A DNA stretch of 12,871 nucleotides from Acetobacteraceae bacterium (GCA_027306955.1 DAHUXX010000248.1:1-12871); one strand, 5' to 3'; shown: positions 1 through 6,394, counted from the first letter of the stretch. The notes: a model not told the origin generated them from the sequence alone. Numbers and translations: made by a program.

Positions 1-120
1 CGGGGGCGGCGTGGGCGGTAGCGGCAGGCGGGTTTGCGCGTACGCGGGCGCGGCGGCGAGCGCCGCGAGCACGGCGGCCGGCGGGAGCAGGACGGAAAGA
101 ATGCCGGCGTTACGCATCAT
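1..120 (-). CDS. Secreted protein, N-terminal fragment (runs off the window)
   Basis: Forty codons read without a stop to the first base of the window. The product starts MMRNAG, continues with a hydrophobic alanine/leucine stretch (about residues 5-26) and reaches an AYA-Q site near residues 26-29, a good signal peptidase I site. A proline-rich segment (PLPPTPPP) follows. The protein is therefore probably exported to the periplasm or cell surface, but the visible part does not identify its family. It lies 63 bp downstream of suhB on the same strand and may be the last gene of the epmB-efp-suhB transcript. No strong ribosome binding site is visible. The adjacent second ATG (codon 2) is an equally good start. 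Confidence 0.6.
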   Translation of the reverse strand, partial: MMRNAGILSVLLPPAAVLAALAAAPAYAQTRLPLPPTPPP

Positions 121-183
121 GCGGGCCCGTCTCTACCGGAGCGGGGGGTTTCGCTCAATCGCGCCGCCTGTCGCCGGATGCGC

Positions 184-1005
184 TCAGGCGGACAGCGCTC
201 CGGCGACGGTGGCACGCAGCGCGGGGTGGAGGTGCGGGTTGGCGGCGACGATGTTGCCGCTGTCGAGCGGGTCGCGGCCCTCGGGGTCGGTCGCGAAGCC
301 GCCGGCCTCGCGCACGAGCAGGACGCCGGCGGCCATGTCCCAGCGGTTGAGGCCGAACTCCCAGTAGCCGTCGACGCGGCCGGCGGCGACCCAGGCGAGG
401 TCGAGGGCCGCGGCACCCATGCGGCGGACGCCGGAGACCAGCGGCATGATGTGCGCGAGGGAGCGGGCGAAGGCCAGGTGGCGCGCGCGGGGTGCGGCGG
501 CGAAGGGGATGCCGGTCGCGAACAGCGATTCCTGGAGGTCGCGGCGGGCGGAGACGCGCAGGCGGCGCTCGTTGAGGAAGGCGCCCACGCCTTTCTCGGC
601 CCAGAACATTTCGTCCGTGGCCGGGGCGTAGACGACGCCGGCGACGACGTCCGACTTGCCGTCGTCGAGCCGCTTCTCGAGGCCGATCGAGATCGCCCAG
701 TTGGGGATGCCGTGCAGGAAATTGGTGGTGCCGTCGAGCGGGTCGACGACCCAGCGCCAGGACCAGTTTTCCGAGCCCTGGGCACCCGATTCCTCCATCA
801 GGAAGGCGTAGCCGGGGCGGGCCTTGGCGAGGTCCTCGCGCAGGCTCGCCTCGGCGCGCAGATCCGCCTGGCTCACGAAGTCGCCCGGGCCCTTGATGGA
901 GACCTGAAGCTGCTCGACCTCCGCGAAGTCGCGCAGCAGGCGCTTCGCCGCGCGTTGGGCGGCGTTCTGCATCACCACCATGTGCGGCGAGAGATGGAGT
1001 TTCAT
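184..1005 (-). CDS. suhB: Inositol monophosphatase family protein (SuhB-like)
   Basis: This 273-residue protein belongs to the Mg2+-dependent, Li+-sensitive inositol monophosphatase family, which hydrolyses inositol-1-phosphate or related sugar phosphates in the cytoplasm. E. coli SuhB is also an RNA polymerase antitermination factor. Visible signatures are the metal-binding EES at 71-73, the WVVDPLDGTTN motif (Asp88, Asp91, Gly92, Thr93) and the C-terminal WDMAAG motif (Asp223). Length matches the family (about 265). The start at 1005 lies only 13 bp after the efp stop, which indicates co-transcription with efp. The activity is secure at family level; the true substrate (inositol phosphate, histidinol phosphate or another) cannot be settled from sequence. 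No missing catalytic residue was noticed. Confidence 0.9.
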   Translation of the reverse strand: MKLHLSPHMVVMQNAAQRAAKRLLRDFAEVEQLQVSIKGPGDFVSQADLRAEASLREDLAKARPGYAFLMEESGAQGSENWSWRWVVDPLDGTTNFLHGIPNWAISIGLEKRLDDGKSDVVAGVVYAPATDEMFWAEKGVGAFLNERRLRVSARRDLQESLFATGIPFAAAPRARHLAFARSLAHIMPLVSGVRRMGAAALDLAWVAAGRVDGYWEFGLNRWDMAAGVLLVREAGGFATDPEGRDPLDSGNIVAANPHLHPALRATVAGALSA

Positions 1006-1018
1006 GGCCGGCTTCCCG

Positions 1019-1585
1019 TCAGCCCTTGGCGCGCTCCACGTAGCTGGCGTCCTCGGTGCGCACGACGATGCGTTCGCCGGTCTCGATGAAGGGCGGCACC
1101 GAGGTTTTCACGCCGTTGGAGAGCTTCGCGGGCTTGTAGGAGGAGGCGGCGGTCTGGCCCTTCACCACCGGGTCGGCCTCGACGACTTCCAGCACGACGG
1201 TGGCGGGGAGGTGGATGGCGACGGGATCGCCTTCCACGAGGTCGACCGTGACATGCATGTTGTCCTGCAGGAACGGCGCCATGTCGCCGAGGAGGTCGGC
1301 GGGGATCATGGCCTGCTCGAAGGTCTCGGGGTCCATGAGGACGAGGTTCGTGCCGTCGGTGTAGGAGTAGGTGTATTCCCTCTCCTCGGTGAGCAGGCGC
1401 TCGACCGTGTCCGCGGTGCGCCAGCGCTCGTTGGTCTTGTTGCCGCTCTTGAGGTCGCGCATCTCGACCTGGATGAAGGCGCCGCCCTTGCCCGGGGTGA
1501 TGATCTGCTGCTTGAGCACGGTCCAGCGGCGACCTTCGTGCTCGATGACCTGGCCGGCGCGGATGAGGTTCGCCTGCTGCTTCAT
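1019..1585 (-). CDS. efp: Translation elongation factor P
   Basis: EF-P (188 residues) binds between the ribosomal P and E sites and promotes peptide bond formation at consecutive prolines. The full three-domain length is present. Domain I carries the loop TPGKGGAF with Lys33 at its tip, the residue that EpmA beta-lysylates in enterobacteria (Lys34 in E. coli). The C-terminal domain contains the typical segment from VKTSVPPF to the end. The start at 1585 (MKQQANLIRAG) fits the family. An in-frame extension upstream is low-complexity and was rejected. The start codon lies in a 17-bp tandem duplication described separately. epmB ends 79 bp upstream on the same strand and epmA is divergent from epmB, so substrate and both modification enzymes are clustered. 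suhB follows after 13 bp. Confidence 0.96.
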   Translation of the reverse strand: MKQQANLIRAGQVIEHEGRRWTVLKQQIITPGKGGAFIQVEMRDLKSGNKTNERWRTADTVERLLTEEREYTYSYTDGTNLVLMDPETFEQAMIPADLLGDMAPFLQDNMHVTVDLVEGDPVAIHLPATVVLEVVEADPVVKGQTAASSYKPAKLSNGVKTSVPPFIETGERIVVRTEDASYVERAKG

Positions 1586-1605
1586 GTCGCCTGCTGCTTC
1601 ATGTC
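1572..1605. repeat. Perfect 17-bp tandem duplication over the efp start codon
   Basis: Two head-to-tail copies of the same 17-mer occupy 1572-1588 and 1589-1605. Each copy carries, on the minus strand, GAC-ATG-AAG-CAG-CAG-GC, the efp start and its first codons. Because 17 is not a multiple of three, the outer ATG is frame-shifted relative to efp. Confidence 0.95.
1582..1602 (-). CDS. Upstream mini-ORF MKQQAT, created by duplication of the efp start
   Basis: The upstream copy of the 17-bp duplication supplies a second ATG at 1602 that is out of frame with efp. It reads ATG AAG CAG CAG GCG ACA TGA, so its stop overlaps the efp ATG as ATGA. It is seen directly in the sequence; whether it is translated is unknown. 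If it is, it would couple efp initiation to termination of a six-residue leader. The duplicated segment also places GCAGG about 5 nt before the efp ATG, which could serve as a weak ribosome binding site. Confidence 0.35.
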   Translation of the reverse strand: MKQQAT

Positions 1606-1664
1606 GGATGTCTCGAGTTGAATAGAACGGGGTCGTGGCCCGAGAGCGTCGGGGCGGCGGGTGT

Positions 1665-2732
1665 CTAGCGGCTGGGAGGCTGGCCGGCAACCTGGTGCGG
1701 GTTGCCGTCGCGGTCGAGCACCGTGCTGCCGCGCCAGTGGTCCGGGGCGATCGGGACCTTGCCGTGGCCGCCCGGGATGTCGAGCACGTAGGTGGGCAGC
1801 TCCAGGCCGCCGATGCGCCCGCGCAGGGAGGCGAGGATCTGGCGGCCGCGCTCGATGGGGACGTGGAAGCGCGCGGTGCCGGGGGCGGCGTCGAGCTGGT
1901 GCAGGTAATAGGGCTTTATCCGCGCGGCGAGCATGGCGCGCAGCAGCGCCTCCATGGCTTCGGGGCTGTCGTTGACGCCGGCGAGCAGGACGGACTGGCC
2001 GAGCAGGGGCGCGACGCGCGCGAGTTGCGCCAGGGCCGCGCGGGAGGCGGGCGTGAACTCGCGCGCGCTGTTGGCGTGGATGGCGAGCCAGAGCGGCTTT
2101 TGCGTGGCGAGCGCGGCGAGGAGGTCGGGTGTTACGGCTTCCGGCGTCGCGCTAGGCAGGCGGGTGTGGATGCGCAGGGTTTCGACGTGCGGGATGGCGT
2201 CGAGGGCGGAAAGGATCGCGCCGAGGCGGCGCGGCGAGAGCATCAGCGGATCGCCGCCGGTGAGGATGATTTCGCGGAGTTCGGTGTGGGCGCGGAGGTA
2301 TGCGCAGGCGGCTTCGAGTTCCGTGGCGGACAGCACGCCGCCGTCGGGGCCGACCTGTTCGCGGCGGAAGCAGAAGCGGCAATAGACCGGGCAGACGAGC
2401 AGCGGCTTCAGCAGCGCGCGGTCCCTGTAGCGGTGGACGATGCCGCGCACCGGGGAGAGCGCCTCGTCGGCGATCGGGTCCGCGGTCTCGTGCGGAGCGG
2501 TGACGAGCTCGTCCTCGTGCGGGACGAACTGGCGGGCGATGGGGTCGTCGGCGTGTTCGATGAGCGATTGCAGCGCCGGGGGGATGGCGATGGCGTAGCG
2601 GCCGGCCACGCGCGCGATGGCGTCGCGGCGGTCGGGCGCGATGAGGGCGGCGTCGAGCAGGGCGTCCGCCTCGCGAAGCGTTTGGGCGTTACGCAGAGTT
2701 GGGGCGTCGCGGATGGTGGCGCTCGCAAGCAT
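1665..2732 (-). CDS. epmB: EF-P (R)-beta-lysine-forming lysine 2,3-aminomutase, radical SAM
   Basis: This is a KamA/EpmB-type radical SAM, PLP-dependent aminomutase that converts (S)-alpha-lysine to (R)-beta-lysine for EF-P modification. The chosen start gives 355 residues (E. coli EpmB is 342). Visible features are the 4Fe-4S cluster motif CPVYCRFC (CxxxCxxC) at about residues 114-121, TGGDPLM at about 158-164, and the PLP-lysine motif DIPGGHGK near residue 325. A start 13 codons upstream (2771) is possible but would overlap the epmA start. At 2732 there is no clear Shine-Dalgarno sequence. Specialised EpmB rather than a free lysine 2,3-aminomutase is inferred from the short length and the neighbouring efp and epmA. 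Confidence 0.92.
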   Translation of the reverse strand: MLASATIRDAPTLRNAQTLREADALLDAALIAPDRRDAIARVAGRYAIAIPPALQSLIEHADDPIARQFVPHEDELVTAPHETADPIADEALSPVRGIVHRYRDRALLKPLLVCPVYCRFCFRREQVGPDGGVLSATELEAACAYLRAHTELREIILTGGDPLMLSPRRLGAILSALDAIPHVETLRIHTRLPSATPEAVTPDLLAALATQKPLWLAIHANSAREFTPASRAALAQLARVAPLLGQSVLLAGVNDSPEAMEALLRAMLAARIKPYYLHQLDAAPGTARFHVPIERGRQILASLRGRIGGLELPTYVLDIPGGHGKVPIAPDHWRGSTVLDRDGNPHQVAGQPPSR

Positions 2733-2759
2733 GGCGGGCGGGCGTGTAGGCTTGCGCGC

Positions 2760-3737
2760 ATGTTGCCGCAACCGCTGCTACGGCGAGCCAGGCTTGCCGC
2801 CGCGACACGCGCCTTTTTCGCCGCGCGCGGGTTTGTCGAGGTTGAGACCGCGTATGCGGTGAAGACGCCCGGCGAAGAGGTGCATCTGCGCGCCTTCGCC
2901 ACCGAGCGGGAGGCGCCGGACGGGACGCGCACGAAGCTGTTCCTGCATACCAGCCCGGAATTCGCGATGAAGCGGCTGCTCGCCGCCGGCTCGGGGCCGA
3001 TCTTCCAGCTGGCGCGGGTATGGCGCAACGGCGAGGGCAGCGAACTGCATTCGCCCGAGTTCACGATGCTGGAGTGGTATGTGCCAGGGTTCGGCATGGG
3101 GGAGCTGATCGAGCAGACGATGGCGCTGTTGCGCGGCGTGCTGCCTGGCGAGGTGACGTGCCGCGGCGTGACCACGCGGCTCGACGACGCGGAGTTGCTG
3201 AGCGTGGCCGAGGCGTTCCGGCGCTACGCGGGGGCGGATGTGCTCGGCACGGCGGGGGATGCGGCGGCGCTGGCGGCATCGGCCGGGGAGCGGCTGCGCG
3301 AGGGCGAGGGCTGGGAGGATCTGTTCTTTCGCATCCTGCTCGCGCGCGTGGAGCCGAACCTGGGGCGCGGGCGGGCGACGTTCCTGACGCACTGGCCGGC
3401 GGCGCAGGCGGCGCTGGCGCGGCGCGACCCCGCCGATGGGCGCGTGGCCGAGCGGTTCGAGCTGTTCGTCTGCGGGATGGAGCTCGCGAACGCGTTCGTG
3501 GAGCTGACGGATGCGGCGGAGCAGCGGGCGCGGTTCGCGGCCGATCGCGCGCGGCGGCAGGCGATCTACGGCGGCGCGGATGACGGGGGGCAGAACTGGG
3601 AGATGGACGAGGCGCTGCTGGCGGCGCTGCCCAGGATGCCGGCTTGCGCGGGGATCGCGCTGGGGTTCGATCGGCTGGCCATGATCGCCGCGGGGGTCGA
3701 TGATGTCCGCGCGGTGCTGGCCCTGCCGGTTTTCTGA
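2760..3737 (+). CDS. epmA: EF-P--(R)-beta-lysine ligase (class II LysRS paralogue)
   Basis: This 325-residue protein, the same length as E. coli EpmA (PoxA/GenX/YjeA), is a truncated class II lysyl-tRNA synthetase catalytic core with no anticodon-binding domain. It activates beta-lysine with ATP and transfers it to the EF-P loop lysine. Motif 2 runs around residues 83-107 (FQLARVWRN, then HSPEFTMLEWY). The EpmA-like ELANAFVELTD segment is at 241-251. Motif 3 is at about 298-308 (GIALGFDRLAM), and the chain ends ALPVF. The ATG at 2760 was chosen because the homologous region starts there, although the frame stays open far upstream as a GC-rich artefact. A weak TAGG lies about 9 nt before it. 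It is divergent from epmB with 27 bp between starts, so the two may share a control region. Confidence 0.95.
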   Translation: MLPQPLLRRARLAAATRAFFAARGFVEVETAYAVKTPGEEVHLRAFATEREAPDGTRTKLFLHTSPEFAMKRLLAAGSGPIFQLARVWRNGEGSELHSPEFTMLEWYVPGFGMGELIEQTMALLRGVLPGEVTCRGVTTRLDDAELLSVAEAFRRYAGADVLGTAGDAAALAASAGERLREGEGWEDLFFRILLARVEPNLGRGRATFLTHWPAAQAALARRDPADGRVAERFELFVCGMELANAFVELTDAAEQRARFAADRARRQAIYGGADDGGQNWEMDEALLAALPRMPACAGIALGFDRLAMIAAGVDDVRAVLALPVF

Positions 3738-3765
3738 GGGGCGGCTTGCGATGGAGGGACGCGCG

Positions 3766-4104
3766 ATGAAGTGGATGACGGGCCTGGCGCTGGCGGCGTG
3801 CTGCGCCGGGTGCGCGCGGCAGGGACCCTCGGCGCTGGATGTGAAGCTGGCCGCCATGGTGGGGCAGAGCGAGACCGCCGTGGTGCGCCAGCTCGGCGTG
3901 CCGAACCGGACGCTCGAGACCGGTGGGCACCGGTTCATCGCCTATGTCGAGACACGCCAGGACATCGTGCCGGGCCCGATGTGGGGGCCGCCATGGTGGG
4001 GCTGGAGCGGGACGCAGGTGATCACGCAGAGCTGCGTGATCACGTTCGAGATCGAGGCGGACAAGGTGAAGGGTTATTCGTACCGCGGCGACGGCTGCGG
4101 TTGA
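3766..4104 (+). CDS. Small putative outer-membrane lipoprotein
   Basis: The ATG at 3766 follows a strong GGAGG (3753-3757) with 8 nt spacing and lies 28 bp after the epmA stop, so the two are probably co-transcribed. The 112-residue product starts MKWMTGLALAAC-C and has two possible lipobox cysteines (LAAC at Cys12, CAGC at Cys16), indicating a lipoprotein. The mature part contains a VGQSETAVVRQLGVPN segment reminiscent of the helix and 'lG.P' turn of BamE/SmpA-like folds, a Trp/Gly/Pro patch (MWGPPWWGW), and two further cysteines near the C-terminus. The BamE-like resemblance is only a suggestion; I do not recognise the family. The last 31 bp overlap the 3' end of the convergent gene. A perfect hairpin sequence lies inside the coding region at 4018-4043. 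Confidence 0.8.
   Translation: MKWMTGLALAACCAGCARQGPSALDVKLAAMVGQSETAVVRQLGVPNRTLETGGHRFIAYVETRQDIVPGPMWGPPWWGWSGTQVITQSCVITFEIEADKVKGYSYRGDGCG
4018..4043. repeat. Perfect inverted repeat (12-bp arms, 2-nt centre) inside the lipoprotein gene
   Basis: GTGATCACGCAG (4018-4029) and CTGCGTGATCAC (4032-4043) are exact reverse complements separated by AG. The arms also contain two copies of the self-palindrome GTGATCAC. The segment codes for VITQSCVIT in the lipoprotein. On the other strand it lies 31 nt beyond the stop codon of the convergent membrane protein gene, where it could fold as a transcript-end hairpin. No T-run follows on either strand. Confidence 0.9.
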
Positions 4105-4628
4105 GGCCGCGACTGTGAGCTGGCGCCCGGTGTCATCGGTGCCCGCTGTGCCGTCGGTGCCGGCTGTGCCGCCTGCACGGTTGGCGCCGTCGCGGCAGGG
4201 GGCGACTGGTGAGCGAAGAACAGGTTGATTCCAAGCGCGATGGCCAGTGCCATGTAGAGGAGGAGAGCCGTCGGCAACCGCTTCGGCGGCGCGCCATGGA
4301 GCAAGGGGCGCGCGGATCGGCTGTCCAGCGGGCCGACCGCCTGGCCGCGTTCCGGCAGGAGGAGAACCAGGCGGGCAGCGGTCGCCGGTGCCGCAGCGAG
4401 GTCCTGCGGGATCAGCGGCATTGTCGCGATGCTCCTCGCCAGGGACTCGATCACGCCTGCACGCGGCAGTCCGGCCCAGCCTGCGGCCTCCGCCCAGGCG
4501 TCTTTGCCCTGACGCGCAAGGACCGAGAGGACGGTAAGCGCCGAGCCGTTGAGTTCCGTGCCGACCTCGGCGAAGAGGAACGGGTTGAGCTGCGAGGTGG
4601 TCAGGGCGAAGCAGTCATTGTGGGCCAT
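4074..4628 (-). CDS. Unrecognised single-pass membrane protein, co-encoded with slipin
   Basis: The ATG at 4628 is preceded by AGGAG with 6 nt spacing, a good ribosome binding site. The gene lies 43 bp downstream of the slipin gene on the same strand. The 184-residue product has an N-terminal soluble part (about 1-115) containing FLFAEVGTELNG, a helix-rich segment and AARLVLLLPERG. One transmembrane helix follows at about 117-140 (LPTALLLYMALAIALGINLF), then a Pro/Ala/Gln/Ser-rich low-complexity tail of about 40 residues. I do not recognise a characterised family. No catalytic motif is evident; an adaptor or membrane-anchored regulatory role beside the SPFH protein is only a guess from context. 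Its 3' end overlaps the convergent lipoprotein gene by 31 bp. Confidence 0.7.
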   Translation of the reverse strand: MAHNDCFALTTSQLNPFLFAEVGTELNGSALTVLSVLARQGKDAWAEAAGWAGLPRAGVIESLARSIATMPLIPQDLAAAPATAARLVLLLPERGQAVGPLDSRSARPLLHGAPPKRLPTALLLYMALAIALGINLFFAHQSPPAATAPTVQAAQPAPTAQRAPMTPGASSQSRPQPQPSPRYE

Positions 4629-4671
4629 CTGATGCTCCTGTGCCCGCGCCTTGGTCCGGCCGGGCTTGCGG

Positions 4672-5289
4672 TCACACCGCGGCCTTGCGCGGCGCGCCCG
4701 CGGTGTTTGCCGCGGCGAGGCCAGCCAGGATCAGCGCCGAGGCGGGGTTCATCGTGTCCACCATCGTGGTGGGGATGAGGATCGTCGAACCGCGCTCCCT
4801 GGTGGTCTCGTGGATGATGTTCATCGCCCGCAGCGAGGTCTGCGCGACGCGATCGATGGCCTCGTGGTCGTCGGTGATGCGCGGCGCAGCCGCCTCGGCG
4901 TCGTGGACATGCCGGAAGATCACCGCATCCACGTTGACCGGCACGGTATCGCGGGTCAGCGCCTGTTCGGCGTTGAAGGCGGTGGTCTGGATACGCTGCT
5001 GGATACGCTGCTGGATACGCTGGTCGATGATCGCGACGGCGCGGTCGATGACGGGGATCGGCAGGAACAGCCCGGGGCCGCGGACACCCTGGAGCTTGCC
5101 GGCACGGAGCACGACGAAGCGCTGCCAGGTATTGGCCATCTTGAGCGACATGCCGATGAGGAGCGCGGCCACGAAAAAGGGTGCGGCATAAAGCGAACTC
5201 GCGGCGCCGGTATGAAGAAAGGGCATTCCCCCGGTGGCCAACCCCGCCCGGGAAAGGACGGCGACGATCATGTGGGTGATGGAGTTCAT
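4672..5289 (-). CDS. Slipin / SPFH-domain membrane protein with an internal deletion
   Basis: Slipins are stomatin-like proteins that oligomerise at the membrane. The 205-residue product has a membrane segment at about 31-49, the start of the SPFH domain (TWQRFVVLRAGKLQGVRGPGLFLPIPVID, about 54-82), and TTAFNAEQALTRDTVPVNVDAVIF at about 102-125. It then jumps from AIDRVAQTSLR (144-154) straight to AMNIIHETTRERGSTILIPTTM (155-176). In full-length slipins these blocks are separated by roughly 75 residues, including the end of the SPFH domain and the coiled-coil EA-repeat region. The frame is kept, so this is an in-frame deletion and not a frameshift. A 12-bp triplication adds RIQQ units at 91-101. 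The start at 5289 has no strong ribosome binding site. It could be a shortened working protein or a decaying gene. Confidence 0.8.
   Translation of the reverse strand: MNSITHMIVAVLSRAGLATGGMPFLHTGAASSLYAAPFFVAALLIGMSLKMANTWQRFVVLRAGKLQGVRGPGLFLPIPVIDRAVAIIDQRIQQRIQQRIQTTAFNAEQALTRDTVPVNVDAVIFRHVHDAEAAAPRITDDHEAIDRVAQTSLRAMNIIHETTRERGSTILIPTTMVDTMNPASALILAGLAAANTAGAPRKAAV
4987..5022. repeat. Three perfect 12-bp tandem repeats in the slipin gene
   Basis: The unit CTGGATACGCTG occurs three times head to tail (4987-4998, 4999-5010, 5011-5022). On the minus strand it encodes the periodic run RIQQRIQQRIQ at slipin residues 91-101, where family members usually have a single DQRIQ-like stretch. The reading frame is unaffected. 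Confidence 0.95.
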
Positions 5290-5397
5290 CGTCTTGCGTC
5301 CATGATAACGGGCTCTGTCCGCCGCTGATGGGCTTTACGGCCGTGATGCCGCCGCGCCACCGTGCTCCGCGATGAGTCTGGAAGGGATGCCGGTCGC

Positions 5398-5439
5398 GGG
5401 TCTCGGTTCGCCGGTCTCGGTTCGCGGGTCTCGGTGAAT
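5398..5439. repeat. 14-bp tandem repeat, about 2.7 copies
   Basis: Units at 5398-5411 (GGGTCTCGGTTCGC), 5412-5425 (CGGTCTCGGTTCGC) and 5426-5439 (GGGTCTCGGTGAAT) differ by one base in the first two copies and diverge at the end of the third. It is non-coding and lies between the divergent slipin and fasciclin genes. Confidence 0.85.
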
Positions 5440-5487
5440 GGCCAACCAGCGTGGCTCTTGGCGTCATGCTGGCCGCTGATCTGACGG

Positions 5488-5529
5488 TTAGGATATTTGC
5501 ATTCGGAAAATATCTTACAAGAGCAAATA
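5488..5529 (+). promoter_or_regulatory. Candidate promoter with overlapping dyads upstream of the fasciclin gene
   Basis: An AT-rich island in GC-rich DNA contains TTAGGA (5488-5493), 17 nt, then TATCTT (5511-5516), a weak match to a sigma-70 promoter. The same bases form the inverted repeat GATATTT (5492-5498) / AAATATC (5508-5514). A second, mutually exclusive pairing joins TATTTGC (5494-5500) with GCAAATA (5523-5529). This looks like an operator placed on a promoter, but no known regulator consensus is matched with confidence. It would give a leader of about 240 nt before the fasciclin start. Confidence 0.35.
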
Positions 5530-5762
5530 CCCCCGATGAAAAACCGCCCGGGACATCAAATCCAGGCGCGATTTCCGGGGCGGCGCGGCGGGCGGTGAGG
5601 GAGCTGGCGCCCCCGCTCAGCCGGCGCAGGGCGCGCGAGCGTCCGAGGTTTGGCGTGGCGCCGTGCCGCTCGCTCGTTTTCTGCATCCGCTCCGTCGCCC
5701 GCCGCGTAACGCGGTTGACGGGCGCGCAACGGGCGCTCCCGCGCAACAAGAGGAGATGCACG

Positions 5763-6377
5763 ATGCGGGCCCACCCGATCGTAACGATGGCTTGTGTGCC
5801 TGTGATGCTCGCGGCCTGCGCGCATGCGATGGCACAGCCTAACCCGATGCATCCCGCCGCGATGACCATGCCGGCGAATGCCGCGATGTCCGATACCGTC
5901 ATGGTCGGCGGCCAGGCGATGTATCCCACGAAGAACATCGTGCAGAACGCGGTGAATTCCGCGGACCACACGACGCTGGTGGCGGCGGTGAAGGCGGCGG
6001 GCCTGGTGCCGACGCTGGAGGGCAAGGGGCCGTTCACCGTGTTCGCGCCGACCAACGAGGCGTTCGCCGAGTTGCCGGCGGGGACGGTTCAGAGCCTGCT
6101 CAAGCCCGCGAACAAGGCAGAGCTCGTGAAGATCCTGACCTATCATGTCGTTCCGGGTCATTACGATTTCGCGGATCTCGCGAAACTGATCCGCGAGGGC
6201 GGCGGCAAGGCGGAGCTGAAGACGGTGGAGGGCGGGATGCTGACGCTGGCGATGAACGGGCGGCACAACATCACGGTGACGGACGCCAAGGGTGATACCG
6301 CGGCAATCACGACCTATGACGTGAACCAGTCGAACGGCGTGATCCAGGTGATCGACAAGGTGCTGCTGCCCGGCTGA
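5763..6377 (+). CDS. Exported fasciclin (FAS1) domain protein
   Basis: The ATG at 5763 follows AAGAGGAG (5748-5755) with 7 nt spacing, which fixes the start although the frame is open further upstream. The 204-residue product has an N-terminal export signal ending either at a lipobox (LAAC, Cys19) or at AMA-Q (residues 22-25). A short Met/Pro-rich linker follows, then one FAS1 domain from about residue 55 to the end. FAS1 hallmarks are GPFTVFAPTNEAFAELP, the central YHVVPG motif, and the closing NGVIQVIDKVLLP. Such proteins are adhesion-like domains in the periplasm or envelope; bacterial single-FAS1 proteins are often stress-induced, but the exact role here is unknown. The gene stands alone, convergent with thiE, and ends just before a strong hairpin. 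Confidence 0.92.
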   Translation: MRAHPIVTMACVPVMLAACAHAMAQPNPMHPAAMTMPANAAMSDTVMVGGQAMYPTKNIVQNAVNSADHTTLVAAVKAAGLVPTLEGKGPFTVFAPTNEAFAELPAGTVQSLLKPANKAELVKILTYHVVPGHYDFADLAKLIREGGGKAELKTVEGGMLTLAMNGRHNITVTDAKGDTAAITTYDVNQSNGVIQVIDKVLLPG

Positions 6378-6394
6378 TCCCTCCCGGGCGCGGC

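Larger units (their letters stand above)
5290..5762. other. Gene-poor region between slipin and fasciclin genes
   Basis: No credible gene is seen in these 473 bp. The frames remain open only because the DNA is GC-rich. The region holds the start region of the minus-strand slipin gene, a 14-bp tandem repeat (5398-5439), an AT-rich island (about 5485-5530) with overlapping dyads and a possible promoter, and then about 240 bp of GC-rich sequence that would be the 5' leader of the fasciclin gene. Confidence 0.6.

Noticed and set aside
34..1089. Plus-strand 351-codon open frame antisense to suhB and efp
   Set aside because: The minus-strand genes have clear family motifs; this frame is repetitive and unlike any protein family.
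1635..2759. Long open frame upstream of and in frame with epmA
   Set aside because: It lies antisense to epmB, has the low-complexity Gly/Ala/Arg/Asp composition of a GC-rich shadow frame, and EpmA homology starts exactly at 2760.
5290..5302. Second ATGA-type mini-ORF before the slipin start (ATG at 5302)
   Set aside because: It is only five codons with no ribosome binding site or duplication behind it; chance is sufficient.
5451..5762. N-terminal extension of the fasciclin protein
   Set aside because: A strong Shine-Dalgarno sequence and a signal peptide begin at 5763; the upstream part lacks protein-like features and covers the AT-rich control region.
4601..6055. Minus-strand 484-codon open frame across the slipin and fasciclin regions
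   Set aside because: It overlaps two recognised genes in other frames, has shadow-type Arg/Pro/His-rich composition, and spans non-coding repeats.
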